Shown here piece after piece: positions 26,291 through 34,857 of a stretch of DNA of 64,000 bases. The position numbers and the translations under genes were made by a program. The notes beneath the pieces were generated by a model. That model was given only the letters and a program-made list of their open reading frames with translations, was not told the origin of the DNA and ran no database searches. The DNA is from Candidatus Gastranaerophilales bacterium (GTDB lineage Bacteria; Cyanobacteriota; Vampirovibrionia; Gastranaerophilales; Gastranaerophilaceae). The stretch covers positions 1-64,000 of the forward strand of contig CALUWD010000009.1 of the NCBI GenBank assembly GCA_944324385.1, in the 5' to 3' direction. How positions within the stretch are numbered: position 1 is the first letter of the stretch; each line of letters begins with the position of its first letter.

Positions 26291-27349
26291 TTCGTTGTGA
26301 GTGACACTTAACGATATTCTTTTATCGTCAGGATTGAATTTTAAAATTGTTGTATCAATTTCATCGCCAACATCAAGAATTGTACCATGTTCATTTTGAT
26401 ATTGAACTAATTCTGCTTGTGGTAAAAGTGCTTCAACGCAAGGATATACTTCAACAAATGCGCCAAAGTGTTTAATTCTTGTGATTTTACCTTTAACCTT
26501 TGCGCCTTCTGTTATTTTGCCCTTAGCCTCAACCCATGGGTCTGGCTCAAGATTTTTAAGGCTTAGGGATACCCTTTGTTTATCAAGGTCGATACCTATA
26601 ATTTCAACATCTATTTTTTCGCCAACTTTTAAAATGTCACAAGGGTGATCTACCCATTTCCAAGAGATTTGCGATAGTGGCAAAAGTCCGTCTACTCCGC
26701 CTATATCAATAAATGCGCCAAAGTCAGCTATTCTTACAACTTCACCTTTTACAACTGCGCCTACTTCCAGTTGACCAAATACATCTTTTTTGATTTCTTC
26801 AAGGTTGTCTGTATAAACTTTTCTGTTAGATAAAATAAAGTTATTTTGTGACATATCCATTGTTAAAATTTTCAGTTCAATAGTTTGATTTACAATGCTC
26901 TCAGCATCTTTTGAACGTAGATGACTTGAGGGTACGAAGCCTCTAACACCCATAACGTCAACCAAAATGCCACCTTTAACTGATTGTACAACAGTGCCTT
27001 CTACAACTTTATCTTGCGCTTTTGCTTCTTCAAGCACTTTCCAGTTGTATGCCATGGCAACTTTTCTATAAGAAACGGTAAACCTGCCATCTTCATCTTC
27101 TTCTTTGATAATTAAAAACTCGTATTCTTTTCCCTTTTCAAGAATTTGTTCAATATTGTCCTCTTTATTTAATTTAGCTTCTTTTTCTGGACATATGGCG
27201 TTTGTTTTTGCTCCTATATCTACAATTGCACCCTCGCTATCATAGGCACAAATTGTTCCTTTTACTAAATCACCTTTTTGAAAGTTATACTCGTATTTTT
27301 GAAGAAGTTCCTCATACTCCTTGTCGCTAATCTGGTTTAATGGGCACAT
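26288..27349 (-). CDS. rpsA: Ribosomal protein S1, four S1 domains
   Basis: RNA-binding protein that helps the 30S subunit capture mRNA. Four S1 repeats are visible, beginning near GDLVKGTICAYDSEGAIVDI, VVEGTVVQSVKGGILVDV, VVKGEVVRIADFGAFIDIGG and KVKGKITRIKHFGAFVEV. That is shorter than the six-domain E. coli protein. I place the start at ATG 27349 (353 residues): AAGGAG at 27362-27367 fits it or a TTG two codons upstream, whereas ATG 27376 would lie almost at the transcription start predicted from the TATAAT at 27385-27390. Confidence 0.88.
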   Translation of the reverse strand: MCPLNQISDKEYEELLQKYEYNFQKGDLVKGTICAYDSEGAIVDIGAKTNAICPEKEAKLNKEDNIEQILEKGKEYEFLIIKEEDEDGRFTVSYRKVAMAYNWKVLEEAKAQDKVVEGTVVQSVKGGILVDVMGVRGFVPSSHLRSKDAESIVNQTIELKILTMDMSQNNFILSNRKVYTDNLEEIKKDVFGQLEVGAVVKGEVVRIADFGAFIDIGGVDGLLPLSQISWKWVDHPCDILKVGEKIDVEIIGIDLDKQRVSLSLKNLEPDPWVEAKGKITEGAKVKGKITRIKHFGAFVEVYPCVEALLPQAELVQYQNEHGTILDVGDEIDTTILKFNPDDKRISLSVTHNE

Positions 27350-27384
27350 ACTCAAAAAGTCTCCTTGTATTATCATCCTTTATG

Positions 27385-27390
27385 ATTATA
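27385..27390 (-). promoter_or_regulatory. -10 element of the rpsA promoter
   Basis: Perfect TATAAT on minus (27390-27385). The predicted transcription start, about 27378, lies only a few bases before ATG 27376, which supports choosing a downstream start with the AAGGAG site. No good -35 is seen. Confidence 0.5.
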
Positions 27391-27541
27391 ACAAATTTTT
27401 TAACTTAGTACATATTTTTTAGTTAATATTTCTTAATAAATAGACCGTAAGGATGAGATAAAACTTAAAATTTATGGTATACATTCTTTTTTTGTTACTA
27501 TAGATATAGAGTAATTATTAATAAAAAGTTTTTGGATATTT

Positions 27542-28453
27542 ATGTTAAAGATAGATAATAATATTGCTCAAACGGGGCTTAGGGTCTTATTTATATTGCA
27601 GTTATTAATGAAGGGGCCTATTTCAAAAAGTCAAATTTTAAGCGAAATTTCAAAAAGTTTGCTTTTGAAAAATGTGGCACCAGATACAATAACTCTTGAT
27701 ATTAACACCTTAAAGTCAGTAGGTTTTGATATTTTGACGGGCAATAAGGGTAATAATTATTGTTATGAGTTAAAAATCAACCCTATAAAAGTTAAACTTA
27801 CAAAAAAAGAAATAAAATCTCTTTTGATAACAAAAAAAGCAATGTTCCATTTTATGGATTTTAAGTACATAATTTCTGTTTATCAGACTTTTAAAAAGCT
27901 CTCTGTGCACATTGAATCTAAGGAAAATGCGGAATCGTTGTTAAATTTTGGCAATATTTTAAAAACTAATTTTGAAATATTGCGCGAGCTTGATGTGCAT
28001 GCTAGACATAATAATGAAATTGTTGTTTTTTATAATTCTCCATCAGGCAAAAGTCGTGAAATAAAGCTTGTCTGTACAAAGCTTGAATATTCAAGGAAAA
28101 ATGACAAATTATACCTTTGGGGCGAGTGTGAAGAATATGGAAGTGTTTATTTAAGGTGTGACCATATAAAAAAAATAATTAAAATTTTAAGGTCGAATGT
28201 TAATTTTAAACCAGAAACAAAGAAATGTGTCTATAGTATCACCAAGAGACGAAATGTTTCTTTTGACAGTAAAAAAGAAAAAATTATTAAAATAACCCCT
28301 GATTGTATAAAAATCAGGGAAGATTATACAAGTGATTTTCATCTCAAGCAAAAGCTGTTGTCCTATGGTAACGAGCTTATTGAAGTTGAAGATGAAAAAA
28401 TTAAAGGTGAATTAATAAATATTATTCAAGGTATTGAGGAGATGTACATTTGA
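27542..28453 (+). CDS. Probable HTH/WYL-domain transcriptional regulator, first of a pair
   Basis: 303 residues with a DeoR-like winged helix at the N-terminus (about 10-75: LRVLFILQLLMKGPISKSQI, then DTITLDINTLKSVGFDIL). The C-terminal region (about 150-225) resembles a WYL sensor domain (IKLVCTKLEYSRKNDKLYLW). WYL proteins regulate DNA repair, defence and other responses by binding ligands or nucleic acid. Its stop overlaps the TTG start of a similar gene, so the two are probably made together, as with PafB/PafC heterodimers in actinobacteria. Sequence similarity is faint; the target is unknown. Confidence 0.6.
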   Translation: MLKIDNNIAQTGLRVLFILQLLMKGPISKSQILSEISKSLLLKNVAPDTITLDINTLKSVGFDILTGNKGNNYCYELKINPIKVKLTKKEIKSLLITKKAMFHFMDFKYIISVYQTFKKLSVHIESKENAESLLNFGNILKTNFEILRELDVHARHNNEIVVFYNSPSGKSREIKLVCTKLEYSRKNDKLYLWGECEEYGSVYLRCDHIKKIIKILRSNVNFKPETKKCVYSITKRRNVSFDSKKEKIIKITPDCIKIREDYTSDFHLKQKLLSYGNELIEVEDEKIKGELINIIQGIEEMYI

Positions 28454-29331
28454 GAAAAATTGACGCATCTTATCGTATAATAAAAATTTTCAAAATGCTT
28501 TATGAAAAACCATACTCTATAAATGAAATTATTGATGAATTTTATAGAGAAAATATAATCATAAACAAAGAAACAATAATAAAATATTTTAAAACAATAA
28601 GGCAAAGCGGTTGTATTTTAAGGAAAAAACAGGGTAAATTTTCAATAGAGAGTATACCATTTACGCTTAATTTGTCTGAGACTGATTATGAAAACCTTGT
28701 GCTTTTTGTAAATTTGGGCGTAGATTTGTATGGTGAGGGTATGCAGCAAGATTTAAAAAATGTGATGAAAAAATTTTCATCACTTGCAGATATAAGTGCA
28801 TACGAAAAATATATGCTTAGTTTTAGTGCGAAAAAGACCAGCGCAAAGGAATCTAATGCTTTTAAAGATAAGATATCAAGACTGTTGGCATATGGTTATG
28901 ACAACTCAAAAATAAAAATTTTGTACAATGGTGAAAAAGTTTCAATATCACATATTTCTTTTAAATATTATGATAATTGCGTGTACGTACATGCGTTTAA
29001 CGAAGTTTCTAAAAATTATGAGCTTTATTTGTTGGAAGAAATTAAGGACATCTATCCAACTCCTGAAATACCATTACAGAGTACTTTTGCGCCTTATACT
29101 GTTTTTGAGCTTTATGGAAGGCTGGCAAAAACCTATACTCTTTATGAGGGTGAAAGAGTTATAAAGGTTAAGGATGATTCTATTGTAATTTCAAATAATT
29201 TTGAAGATAAAAAACAACTCTATAAAAGACTTGTAAGATATGGGACACTATGTAAAATAATATCTACCAAAAGTGATATAGAAGATTTTAAAACTATGCT
29301 TAAAGAGATGAAAAATAACTTAATGGGCTAA
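28450..29331 (+). CDS. Probable HTH/WYL-domain transcriptional regulator, second of a pair
   Basis: 293 residues with the same layout as the upstream gene: N-terminal winged helix (YRIIKIFKMLYEKPYSINEI, KETIIKYFKTIRQSGCILR), a helical linker, a WYL-like beta domain (about 160-205, KILYNGEKVSISHISFKYYD) and a C-terminal alpha/beta extension. It starts at TTG 28450 in a four-base overlap (TTGA) with the previous stop, a strong sign of translational coupling. It is probably a paralogue of its partner. Its 3' end overlaps the convergent TPR gene by four bases. Confidence 0.6.
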   Translation: MRKIDASYRIIKIFKMLYEKPYSINEIIDEFYRENIIINKETIIKYFKTIRQSGCILRKKQGKFSIESIPFTLNLSETDYENLVLFVNLGVDLYGEGMQQDLKNVMKKFSSLADISAYEKYMLSFSAKKTSAKESNAFKDKISRLLAYGYDNSKIKILYNGEKVSISHISFKYYDNCVYVHAFNEVSKNYELYLLEEIKDIYPTPEIPLQSTFAPYTVFELYGRLAKTYTLYEGERVIKVKDDSIVISNNFEDKKQLYKRLVRYGTLCKIISTKSDIEDFKTMLKEMKNNLMG

Positions 29332-30056
29332 TTTATGCCTTGTTTTTCATATGCCAAAATTATATTTCTTATTTCATAATCATTTGGTTTTGTTGAATAT
29401 GCGTATCTGTAATATTCAAGAGCAAGTTCTTTTTTATTGGCATTTTCAAGAATTTTTGCGATATTAAAATAAGCATCTGTACACATAGGGTCAATGTTTA
29501 TTGCAACTGCATATTCAAAAACACTTTCGCTATAATTACCATTTAGCCTTAAAATATCTGCCTTTAGGAAATGCCCCTCAGTATTTAGCGGATTTTCTTT
29601 TAATGCAAGATTAATTGCCTCAAGCGCGTCTTTATATTTTTCTTTGTTTTTTAGATTGACTGCGCGTGCAAAAAGTTCATTGTAACTTGGCGTAATTTTT
29701 GCTGCTGCTTGAATATTTTTAGGGTCAAGCGAGAGATTGTATTCTTTTGGGATTTTTTCATAATTAAGAACTTTTTGCGCTGGTTTTTGAATAGTAAAGA
29801 GATTTTTTTCGCTTAGCATATTTATTGGACGAAAGTCTTTAAAATAAGCTATATTTACTTCTTCATTGCTAATGGTTGGCAAATTTTTAGGAGTTATATT
29901 TGTGCTATCTGTTATTTGATTATTAACATCAAGGTAAAATTCATAAACTACACCAGCGTTAATTTTTTCAACACAAAAAGAGGGGTTAATAGTGCAAAAT
30001 GCAATGATTAACGCTAAAAACACAAACAAATGATTTTTTTTGTATAAATCAGTCAT
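29328..30056 (-). CDS. Exported TPR-repeat protein
   Basis: 242 residues. The N-terminus has a signal-peptide-like helix (about 7-29, HLFVFLALIIAFCTINPSFC). The C-terminal half contains three or four tetratricopeptide repeats (ALEAINLALKENPLNTEGHF, SVFEYAVAINIDPMCTDAYF, ALEYYRYAYSTKPNDYEIRN), so it is probably an extracytoplasmic scaffold. ATG 30056 overlaps the stop of the upstream HD gene by eight bases, which decides the start. Last gene of the minus-strand chemosensory operon; its role there is unknown. Confidence 0.75.
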   Translation of the reverse strand: MTDLYKKNHLFVFLALIIAFCTINPSFCVEKINAGVVYEFYLDVNNQITDSTNITPKNLPTISNEEVNIAYFKDFRPINMLSEKNLFTIQKPAQKVLNYEKIPKEYNLSLDPKNIQAAAKITPSYNELFARAVNLKNKEKYKDALEAINLALKENPLNTEGHFLKADILRLNGNYSESVFEYAVAINIDPMCTDAYFNIAKILENANKKELALEYYRYAYSTKPNDYEIRNIILAYEKQGIN

Positions 30057-30654
30057 TTTCAAGATAAATTTTTGTTTTAAATACTTCCTCAAAAAGAGCC
30101 TTTTTCTTGTCAAAAACTCTTTTAATCCCCTTGTTAAATATTATATTTACCTGTGGATTTAAAGTCAAAACAGCTTTGTTAAAATCATACATTAGTACTA
30201 TATTTTGAGCGCTTTGCAAGTGATTGCAGTCAAGAGAATCTGCAAGTCTTAAAATTGAGGAAACGACTTTTACGGCATTTTTATCTTTTTGGTTTAATGA
30301 CCCAAAGAGTCTGTGTTTTTCTTTTGGTTTAGAGCCTCTGTGGTACCTTACAGATAGGGCAACAATTTTTGTTTGTTCGATTGTTAAATCATCTATTTTA
30401 TTTTCTAAAATTAATTTTGCACCAATTTTGTTGTGGGGTTTTAAAAGTGATATGCTTAAATTTGTGCCTATGTCATGCAAAAGTGCGCTATATGAAATTA
30501 ATTTTTCGGCATTTTCAAAATCAAGTATATGATTATTGGGAAATATTTTTTTTAAGTTTGAATAAATTTCAAGACTCGTATCTTTTGTATGTGTTGCATG
30601 TTCTAAGTCATTTTTTGAGGTTAGGTAATTTTTTAAAAATTCCTCTAGTTTCAT
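30049..30654 (-). CDS. HD-domain phosphohydrolase, related to the Ppx/GppA C-terminal domain
   Basis: 201 residues forming a single HD domain. Metal-ligand candidates are an N-terminal His (19 or 22), His60-Asp61 in ALLHDIGTNL, His74, His105 in RYHRGSKP and Asp139 in LRLADSLDC. The RYHRGSKPKEKH and LRLADSLD segments resemble the HD part of Ppx/GppA exopolyphosphatases, but the actin-like ATPase part is absent. The substrate is unknown: a nucleotide second messenger or polyphosphate is plausible. Its ATG overlaps the cheA stop by four bases, so it is translated with the chemotaxis kinase. Confidence 0.75.
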   Translation of the reverse strand: MKLEEFLKNYLTSKNDLEHATHTKDTSLEIYSNLKKIFPNNHILDFENAEKLISYSALLHDIGTNLSISLLKPHNKIGAKLILENKIDDLTIEQTKIVALSVRYHRGSKPKEKHRLFGSLNQKDKNAVKVVSSILRLADSLDCNHLQSAQNIVLMYDFNKAVLTLNPQVNIIFNKGIKRVFDKKKALFEEVFKTKIYLEND

Positions 30655-33600
30655 TTTTTAGACCTTTTTAAAAAATTGTCTACACTTCTTACAAAGCTTT
30701 CCTGTTCAAATTGGTCTTTTTGAATGTATAATTGTGCACCTGCTTCTTTAAATAGTTTCCCCCATTTGGATTCAGGCATGGATGTAAGGACAATAATTGG
30801 AATATTTACCCAAGCGTCTTCTTTTCTTATTTCTTTTACAAATTCAAGACCACTCATTTGTGGCATTTCATTGTCTGTAATTACTAGGTCGAATTTTTCT
30901 TTGTGCATCTTGATAAGAGCATCAGGCGCATTTGTTGCAATTTGAACTCTATAGCCGTAACTTTGCAGTATGTTTTTTTGCAGAGTTCTTGTTGTTAGGG
31001 AATCGTCCACTACAAGAATTTTATGTGAATAATTTTCTTTCATTTTAATTGCTTTATTTGAGGCAATAATTCTTGTATTTATTTTCTTTGGCAATGTTGC
31101 GCTGAAAATGTCGCCTACATTTAAAATGAGGCATATTTCACCGTTTGCAAGGGTTGTGATTCCTGAGATATTTTTTACTTTAAATAATGGTGCTTCCAGT
31201 TTTTTGTGCAGTACTTCTTGATCGTAAACTAATTTTTCAACAATTATTCCAACCAGTAAATTATCTGATTTTACAATCATTAGAGTGTATTTGTTTGCAT
31301 GGCGAGGTTTATTTTCTAATTCAAGAATTTGAGATAGTGTATAAACAGGTATTACATCATCATTGTGCACATAGTAGTTTTTGCCGTCGCGTTCAAAAAT
31401 ATCTGTTGTGTCAATTCTAAGAACTGTTTTTATTGAGGATGTAGGTATTGCATATAATTGGTCTTGTTCTGACACTATAAAGGTTTTAATGGTTGCCATA
31501 CTTGCAGGTAGCTCTATTGTTACCATAGTGCCTTTTTTAAATTCGCTAAAAATGTCCACTCTGCCGTTTAGTTGAGATATTTTAGTGTGAACAATATCAA
31601 GCCCCAAGCCTCTGCCTGAAAGTTCGGTTACTGAATCACCGGTTGTGAACCCTGGATAGAAAATAAGATTTACAAGGCGTTCCTCATCGATGTTGTCTAT
31701 TTCTTCTTGCGTTAAAAGTCCCTTTTCAAGCGCTTTTTGTTTAATTTTTTCAACATCTAAGCCCCTGCCATCATCTGTTACGTTGATTATGATTTTATTT
31801 TCATGGTGTTTTGCACTTATTGTTATTTTTCCAACAGGATTTTTCCCGTCTTCTTTTCTTTCTTGCGGCGACTCTATTCCATGGTCGATTGAATTTCTCA
31901 AAATATGAATGAGGGGGATTTTTATTTCTTCAATAATTTTTTTATCTGCTGCAACATCTGCACCTTCTGTAATAAATTCTATTTGCTTGCCTTTGTCTTT
32001 TGCAATGTTATGTACCATGCGCGGAAAAAGGTGGAAAATTGTAGATAATGGCAATATGCGCATATTTTTAACCATGCCTTCAATTTCTGTTGTAGCAGAG
32101 TTTAGCTTAGTGTCATTTTCTTGCATTTGCTTAAAAAGGTCAGATGTTTTTTTTATCAAATGCACCATTTTTTCAGCATGGTAATTTTGTAGAACCATAA
32201 GTTGTCTGCTAAAAGCCGAAATTGCCCTTGGGTCAGGAGATATGCCTATATTTGAGCTTGCTAAATATTTTCTGTCGAAATATTTAATGTAGTAGCCCAT
32301 TTTATTAAAGCTTTTTTGCCACTCTAAAAGTTCATTTTGTATATTTTTTGCAACACTTAAGTGTTCATTTGTTTTAATTCTTGTAATTATCAAATCACCG
32401 ATTTGATTAACCAATTTATCAAGTTTGTATGAGTCAATTCTAAGTGTTTTAATGTCACTTGTGTCAATTGTGCTAATCCAGTCTTGAGTGTTTTTTTCTG
32501 TTTTCGGCAGATTTTTTTGAGTTTTTGGTTTTGCGATATTGATTTTTGACATTTGCTCAACAATTGTAATTTTTTGCAGCAAAAGTTCTATTTCAAATTT
32601 TCTCTCCTCGGGTTTAATTGCTTCGGGTTCAAAAATTTTTCTTGTGTTTTCGCAAATTTCTTTTATTGCTTCAAGTGTATCGTTTTCAAGGTTTTTTGAA
32701 TTTGTTTCGTATAAATTTAAAGTATTTAAAATGGTTTCAAATATTTTTTTAATTTCTAAATTTTTAACCATGGTCAGAACTTGTGCTAAAAGTCCTTTTA
32801 TGTCAGGCAAAAACTCAAGATTAATTTCAAGTAGGCTTAATTTTTCATAAATTCTATCAATTAAGTCTGCAATTATTTTTTTATCTTCCTTTTTGTTTTC
32901 TTTAATTTTACCTTCATCACTGTTTAGCAAAAGTTCATTTGCAATATTAAAATAATTTTGAGTACTTATGCCCTTTTGTTTGCAATAGTCAGTAAAAAAT
33001 TCTTCAATTGAGTCTATTTTTGAATTTAGTTCAAGGATTTGGTTTTCATTTATTGTTTGAGGATTAACTAAAGATATAAATCTGCCAGTGTTTGCAATGA
33101 GTTCTTCAAGTGGTTTAATGTTTAGCTCTCTTATTATTATGTTTAGTTCTGCAAGTGGGGTTTTTATAATTTGAATTTCAGAAAAATTATTTTCTTGTCT
33201 TGCAGATGAAAATATGTAGATTATCTGGACAATAAGTTCTTCAATTTTGTTCAGTTTAGAAAGAATTTTTTTTACATCTTCACTATAGTTGCATACTTGT
33301 TTTTTTGAACCTTCCTGTGCGTTATTTGATGAAATTTTATCCAACTTTTCAATAAAATCATTGGTTTGACTTGTTTCATATTCTTTTTTTTGCTCGACTG
33401 TTTTATTTATTAAAAGCTGAATATGTCCCAATGATTCTGAAATTGCATCTATAATTTCAGAATTAGAGTCTAGTTTACCATCTCTTATAAGCCCTAAGAC
33501 ATCTTCTACCTTGTGGGCTACACTTTGTATACCCCCAAAGCCAAGCATTCTGGCAGAGCCTTTTAAACTGTGAGCATCTCTTGCAAGCTGGATAATTATA

Positions 33601-33722
33601 TCAGGATTTTTAGGGTCTTTTTCAAGTGCGAAAAGACTTTTATCCATGGATTGCAGAATTTCTCCGCCTTCCTGTTGGAAAATATTCAAAATCTCATCTA
33701 GTTCATCGTCTAAAAAATCCAT
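30651..33722 (-). CDS. cheA: CheA-type hybrid histidine kinase with C-terminal receiver
   Basis: Chemotaxis-type kinase of 1023 residues. Domains in order: Hpt (about 1-105) with the phosphorylated His51 in ARDAHSLKGSARML; a long helical region (about 110-420); the dimerisation domain from about 424; the ATPase domain (about 590-740) with HILRNSIDHGIE, DDGRGLD and SGRGLGLDIV; a CheW-like domain (about 742-880); and a receiver domain (about 899-1020) with VVDDS, Asp in DLVITDNEMP and a C-terminal Lys. Fusion of CheA to a CheY-like receiver is known in systems for twitching, development and other non-canonical outputs. It follows a chemoreceptor gene by 13 bases and overlaps the HD gene. Confidence 0.92.
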   Translation of the reverse strand: MDFLDDELDEILNIFQQEGGEILQSMDKSLFALEKDPKNPDIIIQLARDAHSLKGSARMLGFGGIQSVAHKVEDVLGLIRDGKLDSNSEIIDAISESLGHIQLLINKTVEQKKEYETSQTNDFIEKLDKISSNNAQEGSKKQVCNYSEDVKKILSKLNKIEELIVQIIYIFSSARQENNFSEIQIIKTPLAELNIIIRELNIKPLEELIANTGRFISLVNPQTINENQILELNSKIDSIEEFFTDYCKQKGISTQNYFNIANELLLNSDEGKIKENKKEDKKIIADLIDRIYEKLSLLEINLEFLPDIKGLLAQVLTMVKNLEIKKIFETILNTLNLYETNSKNLENDTLEAIKEICENTRKIFEPEAIKPEERKFEIELLLQKITIVEQMSKINIAKPKTQKNLPKTEKNTQDWISTIDTSDIKTLRIDSYKLDKLVNQIGDLIITRIKTNEHLSVAKNIQNELLEWQKSFNKMGYYIKYFDRKYLASSNIGISPDPRAISAFSRQLMVLQNYHAEKMVHLIKKTSDLFKQMQENDTKLNSATTEIEGMVKNMRILPLSTIFHLFPRMVHNIAKDKGKQIEFITEGADVAADKKIIEEIKIPLIHILRNSIDHGIESPQERKEDGKNPVGKITISAKHHENKIIINVTDDGRGLDVEKIKQKALEKGLLTQEEIDNIDEERLVNLIFYPGFTTGDSVTELSGRGLGLDIVHTKISQLNGRVDIFSEFKKGTMVTIELPASMATIKTFIVSEQDQLYAIPTSSIKTVLRIDTTDIFERDGKNYYVHNDDVIPVYTLSQILELENKPRHANKYTLMIVKSDNLLVGIIVEKLVYDQEVLHKKLEAPLFKVKNISGITTLANGEICLILNVGDIFSATLPKKINTRIIASNKAIKMKENYSHKILVVDDSLTTRTLQKNILQSYGYRVQIATNAPDALIKMHKEKFDLVITDNEMPQMSGLEFVKEIRKEDAWVNIPIIVLTSMPESKWGKLFKEAGAQLYIQKDQFEQESFVRSVDNFLKRSKK

Positions 33723-33735
33723 TTTGATAAATTCG

Positions 33736-34788
33736 CTATTGTTCGCCTATGTTTGATTTGAAAGTTTTTGAAAGATTTTGCAGGCTTTCAACATTTTGAA
33801 AATTCTCTTCTGTTGCTTTATAGTTGTTTTCAAGCATTGAATTTATATCGCCAACTGCATTTTCTGTTGTCGTTGTATCGTTTGATATTTTTTTTGACGA
33901 GCCTGTCATATCATTTATGCCTTGTGATATTTCATTCATTAAAAGGATTAGCTGTTCAATGTTTGAACCTATGTTATGAGCAAGTTCAATACCTGATTCT
34001 ACCTCTTTTGTTCCTTCTTCAGTTGCAAGTACTGTTGAGTTTGCTGTTTGCTGTATATTTGCAATAAGTGAAGTTATTTTTGTTGTTGCTTGTTTTGATT
34101 CATCTGCAAGTTTTCTAATTTCACCTGCAACAATTGCAAAGCCTTTACCATGTTCACCTGCACGAGCTGCTTCAACTGCTGCATTTAGTGCAAGTAGGTT
34201 TGTTTGTTCTGCTATATCTTCTACAAGTCCTATGGTTGATGAGATTGATTGGATAAAGTCAGATAACTCAAGAATAAGTTCTGCAATAGTTTGGATTTTG
34301 TGTCTGATTGTAAACATTTTTTCAATGTTTGCTTTAACTGCATCGTATTCGGTATTTGTATAGTTAAGGGAGTCTATAGCCTTTTTTTTAGTATTTGTGA
34401 TTATCTCATTCAAATCTGAACTTTGATTTTTAAGATTTTCAATAAGGAGTTTAATATTTGAAAGTTTTGCAAAAGTGAGATTTATGTTTTCTTTTTGAAT
34501 TGATGTTGCACCTTCAATTTTTTTAGTATTATCAAGCGCATTTTCAAGCAGTTGGTTTATTGTGTTTGTGGTGTTGTTCTTGTATTGTTTTTTTGTAGCT
34601 TCAAAAATTACAACGGTTAAGCAAAATAAAAGCACAAGGACACCTGCGCTTACAGCTCTTGATAAATCAGTATATTCAAATACCCCAAAAAGGAAGATAA
34701 AAACAAATAGTATAGTTATTAAATCTGCGGTTTGTTTTTTACCAAGGTAATCATTTATACCGTTCTTTTGTTTGATTTGTTTAGACAT
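33736..34788 (-). CDS. Methyl-accepting chemotaxis protein without a periplasmic sensor
   Basis: Chemoreceptor of 350 residues. Two hydrophobic segments lie close together near the N-terminus (about 20-42 and 45-63) with only a few residues between, so there is essentially no extracytoplasmic domain. The cytoplasmic hairpin (about 80-345) has the CheA/CheW-binding tip [20 protein letters not shown] followed by [18 protein letters not shown]. It probably senses a membrane or internal cue, or a partner protein. It is first in the minus-strand operon with CheA. Confidence 0.9.
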   Translation of the reverse strand: MSKQIKQKNGINDYLGKKQTADLITILFVFIFLFGVFEYTDLSRAVSAGVLVLLFCLTVVIFEATKKQYKNNTTNTINQLLENALDNTKKIEGATSIQKENINLTFAKLSNIKLLIENLKNQSSDLNEIITNTKKKAIDSLNYTNTEYDAVKANIEKMFTIRHKIQTIAELILELSDFIQSISSTIGLVEDIAEQTNLLALNAAVEAARAGEHGKGFAIVAGEIRKLADESKQATTKITSLIANIQQTANSTVLATEEGTKEVESGIELAHNIGSNIEQLILLMNEISQGINDMTGSSKKISNDTTTTENAVGDINSMLENNYKATEENFQNVESLQNLSKTFKSNIGEQ

Positions 34789-34857
34789 AAATCCCCTTTT
34801 TTTAAAAAATAATGTATAATTTTTTTATACGTCCAATTATATAAGATATTTAACTCT

